The position numbers were made by a program, and so were the translations under genes. Positions 1-8,818 of a DNA stretch of 64,000 nucleotides are shown here, in pieces. Source of the stretch: Novosphingobium sp. (GTDB lineage: Bacteria > Pseudomonadota > Alphaproteobacteria > Sphingomonadales > Sphingomonadaceae); the NCBI RefSeq assembly GCF_030696665.1, contig NZ_JAUYRV010000013.1, positions 1 through 64,000 of the forward strand. Direction: 5' to 3'. The notes under the pieces are model-generated. The model made no database searches, was not told where the DNA came from, and worked only from the letters and a program-made list of their open reading frames with translations. Every line of letters begins with the position of its first letter. Position 1 is the first letter of the stretch.

Positions 1-1250
1 TCGTCGTTGAAGCCGACGGTGTTGTAGAAGCCCGCCGTCTCGGTGGTCATGTGGCGGAAGCGCTTCATGCCCTCGGGGCTGTCATGGAACCACCATGCCG
101 GGCCGAGCTTGAGGCAGGGGTAGTGCCCTGCGAGCGGGGCGAGTTCGCGGGCGTAGGCGCTTTCATCCAGCGTGAACAGGATGATCGAGAGGTTGCGCTC
201 GTTGCCGTAACGGTCGAGCAGCGGCTTGAGCGCGTGGACAAAATCGGTGCGGGTGGGGATGTCTGCGCCCTTGTCTCGGCCGAAGCGTTCGAAGACGGCG
301 GCGTTGTGGTTGCGGAACGATCCGGGGTGGATCTGCATGACGAGGCCATCGTCGATGCTCATGCCCGCCATCTCGGTCAGCATCTGGGCGCGGAACAGTT
401 CGGCGTCGGCGGCAGAGCAACCGCCTGAGACGACGCGGCCAAACAGCGCTTCGGCTTCAGCAGGCGAGAGGTTGGCGGTGGCGGCAGTGGGGTGGCCGTG
501 GTCGGTGCTGGTCGCGCCCATGCTTTTGAAGAACGCGCGGCGGGTGCGGTGCGCGGCGAGGTATCCGCGCCACGTCAGGCAATCCTCGCCGGTCAGCTCG
601 GTCAGCGTGTCGAGGTTCGCACGGAAGCCTTCAAACTCCGGGTCCACCACCGGATCGGGGCGGTAGGCGGTGATGACGCGGCCCTTCCAGCCTGCCGCTT
701 TCCCGTTTTCCGCTCGGATCGCCACGTGGTGCTCCAGCGTATCGATGGGGCTTTCGGTGGTGGCCAGCACTTCCAGATTGTATCGATCAAACAGCGCGCG
801 CGGGCGGAAGTTGTCGGTGGCCAGCATCTCGGTGATCGTGTCGAAATAGAGGTCTGACGTCTCCGCACAAAGCTGCACGCCCATGCCAAACGCCTCGGCG
901 AACACCCAATCGAGCCACATGCGCGAAGGCGTGCCCCGGAACAGCCAGTAGCGTTCGGCGAACAAGCGCCACGCCGCGCGCGGATCGACGGTCTTGTTGC
1001 GCACGCCAAGGTCTTCCATCGCCACGCCCTGCGAATAGAGCATGCGGAAGACGTAGTGATCGGGCACCAGCAACAGGTCCGTGGCGTTGCCGAACGTCTC
1101 GTTGCCCGCAAACCAGCGCGGATCGGTGTGGCCGTGCGGGCTGATGATCGGCAGGCCTTTGACCGAAGCATAAAGCTCCCGTGCCAGCGCACGCACCGAG
1201 GGTTCGACCGGGAGCAACCGGTCGGGGTGTAAGTCCAGATTGCGGGGCAT
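1..1250 (-). CDS. uxaC: Glucuronate isomerase UxaC (3' part lies outside the window)
   Basis: Isomerises D-glucuronate to fructuronate and D-galacturonate to tagaturonate in the cytoplasm, the first step of hexuronate catabolism. About 416 residues are visible; the family is about 470 long, so roughly 50-60 C-terminal residues run off the left edge. The N-terminus has the family signature SPHGHTDPRWFAGN with its metal-binding histidines, followed by the LYFDTITEML and LFDRYNLEVLATT segments and a C-terminal stretch with HPGSFRNHN and TDFVHALKPLLDRYGNE. The ATG overlaps the TAA of the upstream GH43 gene (TAATG), which indicates translational coupling. It is the fourth gene of a minus-strand operon that starts at the TonB receptor near 6768 and probably shares the LacI-type operators there. 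Confidence 0.93.
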   Translation of the reverse strand, partial: MPRNLDLHPDRLLPVEPSVRALARELYASVKGLPIISPHGHTDPRWFAGNETFGNATDLLLVPDHYVFRMLYSQGVAMEDLGVRNKTVDPRAAWRLFAERYWLFRGTPSRMWLDWVFAEAFGMGVQLCAETSDLYFDTITEMLATDNFRPRALFDRYNLEVLATTESPIDTLEHHVAIRAENGKAAGWKGRVITAYRPDPVVDPEFEGFRANLDTLTELTGEDCLTWRGYLAAHRTRRAFFKSMGATSTDHGHPTAATANLSPAEAEALFGRVVSGGCSAADAELFRAQMLTEMAGMSIDDGLVMQIHPGSFRNHNAAVFERFGRDKGADIPTRTDFVHALKPLLDRYGNERNLSIILFTLDESAYARELAPLAGHYPCLKLGPAWWFHDSPEGMKRFRHMTTETAGFYNTVGFND

Positions 1251-2863
1251 TAGTCTTCCAGTGCGGTGAATTTGAAGTTGCGGAATTTGGTTTCGCCCGG
1301 GCCAGCAGCGTAGAGGCCCGGGCGAAGCATCAGGAAGCCGCCGCGCACGTTGTGGTGATAGCCCGACACTTCCATGCCGCGATCAAACTTCGCCCATGTT
1401 TTCCCGCCGTCGCCGGAGGTGTAATAGCTGATAATGTGGCGGCGATTGACCACACGGATGCGCATGGCGGAACCGTGCGGATTGGCGGGACGGCCGCGTT
1501 CCATGCCGTACTGATGGGTGACGAAGCGGTCCTTGTCGAAGCCGAGGCCGGCATAGAGCTTGTCGTCATAGAATAGCACCACGCCGGCGGTGGCGCCGGG
1601 GGCCAGATCGATGTCGCATTCGAACTGGTAGGACGTGTCGCCCGCAATCAGCAGGAGCGGCGAGCCGGTGGAGGGGGCGAGGCCTTTGCCTTTGAAGAAC
1701 AGGGTGTTGCCTGCCACGCGCACGCGGTTCGCCTCATCGGGTGCGGGGCGGAAGAACGACCATTTGGTGCCGAGTTGCAGCGTGGCGAAATCGTCGGACA
1801 GCGGCATGCCGTGGGGGAAGGCTGCGCCGCCGTTTGGCTTGGGCAGGGGCGCGGCCAGATCGCCGCCGGTCATGCGGAACCAGCCATCGGCTGTTCCGTC
1901 CTTTGGCCATTCCACGGGATCGAGCAGGCACTGGCGGCCCAGCGTCCAGTAGCCGTTTTCAAAGCCGTGGTAGAGGCTCCACCACGAACCGTCGGGCGCC
2001 TGAACAAGGCTGGCGTGGCCGCGCGACCACCAAGCCTCGCGAATGTCGGTCGTGCGCACCAGCGGGTTGCCGGGGTGCTGTTCCCACGGGCCGTGGATCG
2101 ATTTTGACCGCGCGGCGATGACCATGTGGCCGGTGGGCGGGCCTGCTGTGCCGCCGACGGCGGTGATCATATAGAACCATTGGCCCACGCGGTGGATCTT
2201 GGGGCCTTCGGGCGAGAAGCCTTCGACGTCCCATTCATCGGGGTAGCGCCACGGATCATAGACGTGTTCGACCGGCCCGGTGACATTCATGCCGTCGTCT
2301 GACAGGCGCACGCGATCTCCGCCGGAAAGGAACAGCCAGCGCGAACCGTCTTCGCCCACGGCATGGCACGGGTCGATATGGGCGTGCAGGCCGAGCGGGA
2401 CCGGATCGCTCCACGGGCCGTCGATATGGTCGGCCCAGATCACGAAGATGTCGTTTCGGGGCGACGCCTTGACCGGGATGTAGAGGAAGTAGCGGCCATT
2501 GTGCTTTTCGAGGCTGACCGCCCAGACCGAGCCGATGTTCCTGTGCAACGCGGGTTTGCGCGGTTGCCAGTTCACCAGATCGCGCGAATGCCAGATCAAC
2601 AGGCCGGGGTAGCTCTCGAAGCTGGAGAAGGTGAGGTAGTAGTCCTCGCCATCCTTGAGGATTGCGGGATCGGGCCGGTCGCCTGACAGCACCGGGTTGC
2701 GGAATGTGCCATCGCCTAGATCGGCAATGCGCTGGTTGTCGAAGCCCCGGCGGAACTCTGGGAGGGGCGCGGCGGCGGGTGCGCCGCTGGCGGGGAAGGG
2801 GGTGGCAAGGCCAAGCGTGGCCAATGCCGTGCCCTTTATCGCATCGCGGCGGTTACTTCTCAC
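1250..2863 (-). CDS. Glycoside hydrolase family 43 protein with C-terminal beta-sandwich (beta-xylosidase/arabinofuranosidase type), Tat-exported
   Basis: Probably removes xylose or arabinose from pectic or xylan oligosaccharides in the periplasm. Residues about 1-30 form a twin-arginine signal (SNRRDAIKG, then an alanine-rich core). The GH43 five-blade propeller shows the three expected acidic positions: base Asp in GDRPDPAIL, pKa Asp in AHIDPCHAV and acid Glu in SPEGPKI. Roughly the last 200 residues look like the concanavalin-like domain found on GH43 xylosidases. I chose the GTG at 2863 because it overlaps the upstream TGA by four bases (GTGA); an ATG at 2911 would add 16 residues that are only shadow sequence of the upstream gene. 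Exact substrate (xylan, xylogalacturonan or arabinan side chain) cannot be read from sequence. Confidence 0.85.
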   Translation of the reverse strand: MRSNRRDAIKGTALATLGLATPFPASGAPAAAPLPEFRRGFDNQRIADLGDGTFRNPVLSGDRPDPAILKDGEDYYLTFSSFESYPGLLIWHSRDLVNWQPRKPALHRNIGSVWAVSLEKHNGRYFLYIPVKASPRNDIFVIWADHIDGPWSDPVPLGLHAHIDPCHAVGEDGSRWLFLSGGDRVRLSDDGMNVTGPVEHVYDPWRYPDEWDVEGFSPEGPKIHRVGQWFYMITAVGGTAGPPTGHMVIAARSKSIHGPWEQHPGNPLVRTTDIREAWWSRGHASLVQAPDGSWWSLYHGFENGYWTLGRQCLLDPVEWPKDGTADGWFRMTGGDLAAPLPKPNGGAAFPHGMPLSDDFATLQLGTKWSFFRPAPDEANRVRVAGNTLFFKGKGLAPSTGSPLLLIAGDTSYQFECDIDLAPGATAGVVLFYDDKLYAGLGFDKDRFVTHQYGMERGRPANPHGSAMRIRVVNRRHIISYYTSGDGGKTWAKFDRGMEVSGYHHNVRGGFLMLRPGLYAAGPGETKFRNFKFTALED

Positions 2864-3864
2864 AGTGCCAGCCCCGTGGTGCGCGCCCATGCGCGCCAGA
2901 GTTCTGGCCATGCTTCCACCGGCTTGCCAATGGCCTTGCGCAGGCCGAAGCCGTGGCCGCCATATTCGAACAGGTGCGTTTCGGTGCGGATGGCTTGTTC
3001 CTTCAGCGCGGCGCGCAGCAACAGGGTGTTGTTGACGGGCACGGCGTCGTCATCCTCGGCATGGAGGAGGAAAAACGGCGGAGCGTCCTTTGGCACAGTG
3101 CGGTGCGGGGAATGCGCGGCTTCCAGCGCGGGCGGAGCGGTTTTGCCGACCAGCAATTCGCGCGAACCGGCGTGTGCATCCGGCGCACTCATCGACACCA
3201 CCGGGTAGATCGGCGCGGCAGAGTGGGGTTTGGCCGAAAGCGCGTCTGCCGCATCGACGGGCGTGTAAGTCTTCGTGGCAAAGCGCGTGGCGAGATCGGC
3301 GCAGAGGTGGCCGCCTGCGGAAAAGCCCATCGCGGAAACACGCTCCGGGTCCACCGCGAAATCGCGCGCGCGGTGGCGGATCAGGCGCATGGCGCGCTGC
3401 GCGTCTGACAGGGCAACGTCTGGCCCCGCCGCCCAGCCTTCGCCGGGCAGGCGATAGAACAGGACGAAAGCAGTAAAGCCGCGCGCCGCCAGCCAGCGAG
3501 CCATTTCATAGCCTTCCTTGTCCACCACCACCCACTTGTACCCGCCGCCGGGTGTGATCAGGACGGCCGCGCCATTGGGCCGGTCGGGCCGGAACACCGC
3601 CATGCGCGGGGCGGTTATCCCGAACACCGCGCGGTCGGTGACGAGGCGGTCGGTCGAACGTTCCTGCACGGTTTCGGCCAGCGCCTTGGCAGGTTTGCCC
3701 GGTGCTCCGTTTGGCCAGAGGTCGATGGTTTCAGTCGGCTGCGGCAAACCGGGCGGCAGCGGGCCGTTCGGTACGGCAGGAACGGCAGTTTGCGCCACGG
3801 CGCGCGCTGCCAGTCCCGCAGAAACCAGCGAAGCCGCCATGAAACACCGGCGATCGATAGTCAT
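2860..3864 (-). CDS. Exported alpha/beta hydrolase (BD-FAE/acetylxylan-esterase-like)
   Basis: A 334-residue serine esterase, likely removing acetyl or feruloyl groups from plant polysaccharide fragments. The first 25 residues form a Tat-like signal (DRRCFMAA, then a hydrophobic core ending AVAQT). The nucleophile elbow is GFSAGGH; an oxyanion-type segment LITPGGGYKWVV lies upstream; the acid/base pair is expected in HAEDDDAVP and GGHGFG near the C-terminus. It follows the TonB receptor by 57 bp and overlaps the GH43 gene by four bases, so it is a member of the receptor-esterase-GH43-uxaC operon. Whether it acts on xylan or on acetylated pectin is inference; the pectate lyase next door favours pectin. 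Confidence 0.8.
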   Translation of the reverse strand: MTIDRRCFMAASLVSAGLAARAVAQTAVPAVPNGPLPPGLPQPTETIDLWPNGAPGKPAKALAETVQERSTDRLVTDRAVFGITAPRMAVFRPDRPNGAAVLITPGGGYKWVVVDKEGYEMARWLAARGFTAFVLFYRLPGEGWAAGPDVALSDAQRAMRLIRHRARDFAVDPERVSAMGFSAGGHLCADLATRFATKTYTPVDAADALSAKPHSAAPIYPVVSMSAPDAHAGSRELLVGKTAPPALEAAHSPHRTVPKDAPPFFLLHAEDDDAVPVNNTLLLRAALKEQAIRTETHLFEYGGHGFGLRKAIGKPVEAWPELWRAWARTTGLAL

Positions 3865-3921
3865 GGCGGCTCCATCTTGGTTTGGCCGGGCATTGGGAGG
3901 GAGGTGCCCGGCCAGTGGGGG

Positions 3922-6768
3922 TCAATACTTGAAGCGCGCACCAACAAGGATGTTGCGGCCGTAGTGATTGTTCTCGTAGTTCCGCTTTGCGTCGATATCG
4001 GTGTAGCGATAGCGATAGGTGTCGAGCAGGTTGTTGCCTTCAACCGAAAGCTCCACCCAGTCCGTCAGCTTGAAGCGCATCGAGGCATCGAGGTTGAACA
4101 TCGAGCCATAGCCTTCGAGCACGTTACCGGTGCCGCTAGCGCCTTCATGGTAGTCGCTGCGATAGGTGCCCATGACGCGTGCCGAAAAGCGACCATCATC
4201 ATAGTAGAAAGTGCCGTTGTAAGCCTGCTTCGATACGTTGGCGAGCGTGGCTGAGCGAACGAGATTCACCAGAGCGCCGCCGGGCACCGTAGCCGGACCT
4301 TGCACCGTGTAGTCGGCATTGCTGTCGATAAAGGTGGCATTGGCAATGATCCCGAAGTTGCCAAGGAAACCTTCGGTGAATATCTTGAACGGAATCTGCG
4401 CGGCGATTTCCACGCCCTTCAGTTTGGCGCCTGTACCGTTGACAGTCGTGCTCAATGTCCAGATTGGCTGTGAAAGCAGCGCTGGGTTCAATGCGGCGGG
4501 TGATGACGGCGTGAGTACCGACACGGGCAAGCCGGTCTGGGCGAAGGTAGCTTCTGAAATGGCAGAGGACTGCGTGAAGCTTGCCACGTCTTTGATAAAA
4601 CCAGCCACGGAGATCAACGCCTGCGGAGCGAAGTACCATTCGACCGCAACATCGTAATTGGTGGCACGGAACGGCTCAAGGAAGGGATTACCGCTGGTGA
4701 CACGGAAGTTGAAACCGTCAGCCGAGCCGCCAGGGGTAAGTGAGCCCAGGGTGGGGCGGGTAATGACCTCCGCAACGGCAGCGCGAACAATCAGATCCTC
4801 GGTCGGGTAAAATGCGATATTGGCCGAAGGGAGCCAGTCATCATATGCCCGCTCCACGGTTGCCTGCACTCCGCTGACCAAACCATAGGACGACTGCTCG
4901 GTCTTGACATAGCGGATCCCGGCATTGAGCGCGTAGCGTAGCCCGAGCAACTCACCGTTGCCATCGAACTGAAGGTATCCACCCTTCGTGGTTTCCTGCA
5001 CGCCGCGGATGTTGCCCGCATCAGGCAGCAGCGCGCGGTCGTAAAGCTTGGTCAGGGCCGTGGTGGCATCAAGGTTAGGTACCAGAATGGATGTTGTCGT
5101 TCCTGCCGGCTGACCGGCATTGCCAATGTTTAGCAACTGGCCCATCGCGGCAGTAACCGGAATACCGTACACAGCGCTGGCGCCAAAAGCCGAAGATGGC
5201 GAACATGTGATTGTGCCCAGTACGCGATCAAGCCCGCCATTGCCGCATACGGCAGTGTCGCGCTGATAGGCTTCGGCATCGAAGTTGAACCGACGCCACA
5301 CGGCACCAGCTTTGATGGTGAAGCCTTCAGTCACGTCCCATTCGGTGCGGAACTGCACGGTCTTGAAGCGGTTTTCGGTGCTCGACGGGCGGTCGCGAAT
5401 TTCTGCGAGCTGGAAATTGGCTGGATCCGTGACGCTCGTGCCGAATGTAAGCTTCGGGTACTTCATGTCAGTATAGTCGAAGCTGTAGCCCTGAGCGTCG
5501 CGATCATCAAAAATCATTGTGGTTTCGATCGGAATGTCGGCGTTGGACTTCGAGAAGCCACCGAGCAGCGTGAAGCGCAAGCTGTCCGACACGTCCTGAT
5601 CCCATGTACCGCCGACCTGATAGAACTCGGTCTTGCTCTTGCGGTAGTAATGCTCGGTCCGCACCCATGCATCGTTGAGGGTGGCCGAAACCATTGTGTT
5701 GTTAGCGTCGTAGACGGGGTTCACCACGTTTATCGATCGCTCGTTGCTGCGCAGCAAAACTTCGCCGTATTGCTCATCACGTAGAGCATTGAAACGTGAA
5801 AAAAGGCCATCGATTGAGAACTTGCTCGAATCCGTCGGTGCGAACTGCACCGATCCCGTTAGCCCAAGGCGTTCGCGATCATGCTGGATCGTACCGTAGC
5901 GCGGAATGCGTGGGTGGAAGGCGAGCGCGGCCTTGTCGCACGCAGCGCTGGGGCGATAGCTGCCGCCGCTGTTGGGGGTGGTGAAGCAGTTGGTGCCATC
6001 GACGGAATCGAAGCGGGCCTGCGACCAGCGCACCGTGTTGTTGCCAAGCTCCAGCACTTGCGTCTTCTGGTAGGCGGCGGAAATCGATGCGCCGAATGTG
6101 CCGGCATCGTTGCGCCAGCTGACCAGCCCGGCAAGGCGCGGGCCGACGTAATCGGACAGGTCGTTGTAGGTGCCGACGACCGAGGCGACGGCGGTGAAAC
6201 CGGCCTTGCCTGCCAGCGGGTTGCCGGTGTTCAGATCGACCACTGCGCCCAGCGAACCTTCATCGAGGCTGGCTTCGGCGGTCTTGTGGACGACGATGGA
6301 GCTGAACAGTTCCGAGGCGAAGACGTTGAAATCGAACGCGCGATCACGGTTGGCCGAAGCGCCATCGGTGGATGTGGCAACGGTTTCGAGGCCATTGACG
6401 CGGACGCGGGTGAATTGGCTGGACAGGCCGCGCACGGTGATCGAGCGGCCTTCGCCGGCATCACGCGTGATCGAAATGCCGGGGATGCGCTGCAGCGATT
6501 CCGCAAGGTTCTGATCGGGGAACTTGGCGATGTCTTCGGCCACGATGGCATCGACCGCGCCGACCGCGTTCTTCTTCACGTTGATCGCGGCCTGCAGCGA
6601 CTGGCGGAAGCCGGTGACGACGATTGCGTCTTCGGGGACGCTGTCTTCAGCTGCAATCTGCGGCTCTGCTGCGGCGTCTTGCGCCTGTGCCGTGCTTGCT
6701 GCGGCGAGCGCGCCGCCAGCGAGCAGGGCCATCCTGAACAGCGAAATGCGCGAAACGGAAATACCCAT
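3922..6768 (-). CDS. TonB-dependent receptor, carbohydrate (TonB-Xanth-Caul) type, pectin/uronate locus
   Basis: Outer-membrane active importer of 948 residues, presumably for oligogalacturonides or other cell-wall oligosaccharides. It has a signal peptide (LFRMALLAGGALAAASTAQA), a TonB box DAIVVTGFR, a plug domain with the SLQRIPGISITRD segment, and a long 22-strand barrel ending in Phe-Lys-Tyr. The ATG at 6768 is preceded by GAGGGG at good spacing; upstream in-frame ATGs at 6816 and 6783 lack this. Divergent from the pectate lyase gene at 7021, with two LacI-type operators near the divergent promoters (one overlapping the upstream reading frame just before the start). Downstream genes follow closely on the same strand, so this is probably the first gene of the operon. 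Confidence 0.92.
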   Translation of the reverse strand: MGISVSRISLFRMALLAGGALAAASTAQAQDAAAEPQIAAEDSVPEDAIVVTGFRQSLQAAINVKKNAVGAVDAIVAEDIAKFPDQNLAESLQRIPGISITRDAGEGRSITVRGLSSQFTRVRVNGLETVATSTDGASANRDRAFDFNVFASELFSSIVVHKTAEASLDEGSLGAVVDLNTGNPLAGKAGFTAVASVVGTYNDLSDYVGPRLAGLVSWRNDAGTFGASISAAYQKTQVLELGNNTVRWSQARFDSVDGTNCFTTPNSGGSYRPSAACDKAALAFHPRIPRYGTIQHDRERLGLTGSVQFAPTDSSKFSIDGLFSRFNALRDEQYGEVLLRSNERSINVVNPVYDANNTMVSATLNDAWVRTEHYYRKSKTEFYQVGGTWDQDVSDSLRFTLLGGFSKSNADIPIETTMIFDDRDAQGYSFDYTDMKYPKLTFGTSVTDPANFQLAEIRDRPSSTENRFKTVQFRTEWDVTEGFTIKAGAVWRRFNFDAEAYQRDTAVCGNGGLDRVLGTITCSPSSAFGASAVYGIPVTAAMGQLLNIGNAGQPAGTTTSILVPNLDATTALTKLYDRALLPDAGNIRGVQETTKGGYLQFDGNGELLGLRYALNAGIRYVKTEQSSYGLVSGVQATVERAYDDWLPSANIAFYPTEDLIVRAAVAEVITRPTLGSLTPGGSADGFNFRVTSGNPFLEPFRATNYDVAVEWYFAPQALISVAGFIKDVASFTQSSAISEATFAQTGLPVSVLTPSSPAALNPALLSQPIWTLSTTVNGTGAKLKGVEIAAQIPFKIFTEGFLGNFGIIANATFIDSNADYTVQGPATVPGGALVNLVRSATLANVSKQAYNGTFYYDDGRFSARVMGTYRSDYHEGASGTGNVLEGYGSMFNLDASMRFKLTDWVELSVEGNNLLDTYRYRYTDIDAKRNYENNHYGRNILVGARFKY

Positions 6769-6801
6769 GCCTAATCCCCTCATCGCCCTTTTCAGGGCCA
6801 T

Positions 6802-6815
6802 TGCTACCGGTGTCA
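6802..6815. promoter_or_regulatory. LacI-family operator, site A1
   Basis: TGCTACCGGTGTCA, 12 of 14 matches to the palindrome TGACACCGGTGTCA, with the central CG typical of LacI-family sites. It lies 34-47 bp upstream of the chosen TonB receptor start, so it is well placed to block that promoter. Confidence 0.65.
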
Positions 6816-6947
6816 AAGGGGAAGACGCATGTGCGCCAAACCTTCCGTTGCACCACTACTCCCACACGCCGACGTTGCGACCCGCAGGGCGCCGGCACGA
6901 GTTCCGGCTCTCATCGATCAGGCTTGCCAATGCGGCGCTGTCGATGC

Positions 6948-6961
6948 GGTAACCGGTGTCA
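6948..6961. promoter_or_regulatory. LacI-family operator, site A2
   Basis: GGTAACCGGTGTCA, identical to site A3 (29596) and, on the other strand, to site A5 (30785). It lies about 60 bp upstream of the pectate lyase start. Confidence 0.75.
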
Positions 6962-7020
6962 TTATTTATTGCCCTCGTCGCGGCGCTCTGTCAATAACCA
7001 AGGCAATGGGAGAGTCGACA

Positions 7021-8361
7021 ATGCGCAAGCTACTGCAAAAAGCCACCATTTCCGCCACCTTGAGCATGCTGGCCTGTGGCGCAGCATGGGCTGAGCCTCA
7101 CCCCTCTGACCCAACCAAGGGCGGCGCAGGCGGGCGAATCATTCGCGTTACCACGTTGGCCAAGACCGGGCCGGGATCGCTGGCAGAGGCGCTTTCCGCC
7201 AAGGGGCCGCGCACCGTGGTGTTCGAAGTGGGCGGGGTGATTGACCTTGGCCGGGATTCGATTTCGATTACCGAACCCTACCTGACCGTGGCGGGGCAGA
7301 CCGCGCCATCGCCGGGCATCACGATCATCAAGGGCGGGATCGACCTGAAGACGCATGACGTGGTGTTATCGCACTTGCGCGTGATGACCGGGGCCGATGG
7401 GCAAGCCAAGCTTTCGGGTTGGGAAGCCGATGCGTTTTCGGGCGTTGCTGCGCACAATGTGGTGGTGGAACATTGCAGCTTCATGTGGGCGCTGGACGAG
7501 AACATGTCCGCATCCGGCCCGCGCTTTACTGGCAATACCGTGGCGGAATGGCGCGCAGGCACAAGCCATGACGTGGTGTTCCGCGACAATATCGCGGCGG
7601 AGGGTCTTGCCGATTCGAGCCATCCGAAGGGCGAGCATTCCAAGGGATCACTGATCCACGATAATGCAACAAATATAACGTTCTACCGCAATGTCTGGGC
7701 GCACAATGTAGAGCGCGCGCCACTGGTCAAGGGTGGGGCGCAGGTGACGATGATCAACAACGTGATCTACAATCCCGGCCACCGCGCGGTGCATTACAAC
7801 CTGATGAATCTGGAATGGCTGGGGCAGGATTATGTGACCGGCGAGATTACCGCCGTGGGCAACGTGATGCGCGGCGGGAATGACACCGATCCGGGCATGC
7901 CCTTCCTGATGCTGGGCGGCGATGGTGACCTGAAATACTACGGCAAAGACAACCGTGCGGTGGACCGCCACGGCAATCCGCTGCCGCAATTTGGCCGCTA
8001 TGGTGAGACGCGGGCGAAGCTGATTACCGCCAAGGCTCCAATGACGGACGTTTCACGCTACAGCGTGCTGCCTTCGGGCGATGTTGAAACGTCGGTGTTA
8101 CAAACCGCCGGGGCACGGCCCTGGGACCGCGCGCCCGATGATATCCGCGTGCTGTTCTTCGTGGCCGAAGGGCGCGGAGATATCATCGATGATGAAAGCA
8201 CGGTCGGCGGTTACCCGCATCCGGTGCCGACCAATGCGCCGTTTGTTGAGGCGGACTGGAACCTTGACACAATGACACCGAAGTCCGGTCGGTATCCGGG
8301 CCAGAAAGCGGGCGCACAAGAGAAGCTTTCCACCCGCGATGCTGCGATGCGTGCGCAATGA
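7021..8361 (+). CDS. Secreted pectate lyase (parallel beta-helix, PL1-like)
   Basis: Cleaves de-esterified homogalacturonan by beta-elimination, giving 4,5-unsaturated oligogalacturonides. The 446-residue protein starts with a classical signal peptide (cleavage after ACGAAWA), then GGAGGRIIRVTTLAKTGPGS and repeated short strand-turn repeats typical of the pectate lyase C superfamily: TVAGQTAPSPGITI, VVVEHCSFMWALDEN, ITFYRNVWAHNVERAP, VTMINNVIYNPGHRAVHYN. The ATG at 7021 has GGGAGAG upstream and places the signal peptide at the N-terminus; a longer frame back to 6829 runs through the promoter and operator and is not credible. The cupin gene overlaps its stop by four bases. Unsaturated products fit the DhuI/KduD operon at 28-29.5 kb. 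Confidence 0.88.
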   Translation: MRKLLQKATISATLSMLACGAAWAEPHPSDPTKGGAGGRIIRVTTLAKTGPGSLAEALSAKGPRTVVFEVGGVIDLGRDSISITEPYLTVAGQTAPSPGITIIKGGIDLKTHDVVLSHLRVMTGADGQAKLSGWEADAFSGVAAHNVVVEHCSFMWALDENMSASGPRFTGNTVAEWRAGTSHDVVFRDNIAAEGLADSSHPKGEHSKGSLIHDNATNITFYRNVWAHNVERAPLVKGGAQVTMINNVIYNPGHRAVHYNLMNLEWLGQDYVTGEITAVGNVMRGGNDTDPGMPFLMLGGDGDLKYYGKDNRAVDRHGNPLPQFGRYGETRAKLITAKAPMTDVSRYSVLPSGDVETSVLQTAGARPWDRAPDDIRVLFFVAEGRGDIIDDESTVGGYPHPVPTNAPFVEADWNLDTMTPKSGRYPGQKAGAQEKLSTRDAAMRAQ

Positions 8362-8762
8362 GCGCGGTTCTCGCGCTACTCATGGCGGCAGCTCCGCCGA
8401 TGGCCGTGATCGACGAGGCCGATACCGTGCGGCGCGAACCGCCACCGCACGGAGCCATCGGCATGAGCACCGCTTGGCGCATCAGCGATTTTGCGCCGCA
8501 GCCGCGCCGCATGGAATTCCGCCGCCGCACGCTTGATGTGGGTGCTGCGATTGGTGAACATCCAATTGCGCATGATGAGGTGTACTATGTGCTGGAAGGT
8601 GAAGGCGAGGTCGTCTCGGACGGCCAGCGTGCCAAGTTGCGCAAGGGCATGACCGCCTATCTCTATGAAGGCGCAGTGGTGGGCATCTGGCAGAAGGGCG
8701 ATGCGCCGCTGGCCTTGATCGTCAGCTATCCGGTGAAGGAACCTGCTCCGCCCAAACCCTGA
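8358..8762 (+). CDS. Small cupin-domain protein coupled to pectate lyase
   Basis: A 134-residue single cupin barrel. The metal-binding motif reads GEHPIAHDEVYYVLEGEGEV, with two histidines and a glutamate in the expected order, although the histidines are spaced H-x3-H instead of the usual H-x-H. The second motif region is less clear. The N-terminus (SAVLALLMAAAPP) is hydrophobic and may be a short export signal. Its ATG overlaps the pectate lyase stop (ATGA), so production is coupled. A role in handling unsaturated uronates, as the cupin KdgF does, is suggested only by context; sequence resemblance to KdgF is not convincing by eye. Confidence 0.7.
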   Translation: MSAVLALLMAAAPPMAVIDEADTVRREPPPHGAIGMSTAWRISDFAPQPRRMEFRRRTLDVGAAIGEHPIAHDEVYYVLEGEGEVVSDGQRAKLRKGMTAYLYEGAVVGIWQKGDAPLALIVSYPVKEPAPPKP

Positions 8763-8818
8763 TGCGCATGCACCGTCTCGTCCGGGAGGGACCGGAGAGA
8801 CGGCGCAGCACGGTGGGT

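Larger units (their letters stand above)
6769..7020. promoter_or_regulatory. Divergent promoter region between TonB receptor and pectate lyase genes
   Basis: A 252-bp non-coding gap that must hold promoters for both the minus-strand receptor operon and the plus-strand pectate lyase operon. It carries two copies of the CCGGTGTCA-type operator, listed separately, about 145 bp apart. A purine-rich GGGAGAG near 7008 is the ribosome-binding site for the pectate lyase. Confidence 0.7.

Noticed and set aside
8358..8762. Naming the cupin KdgF
   Set aside because: Context fits, but the metal motif spacing and probable export signal differ from KdgF, so only a cupin call is made.
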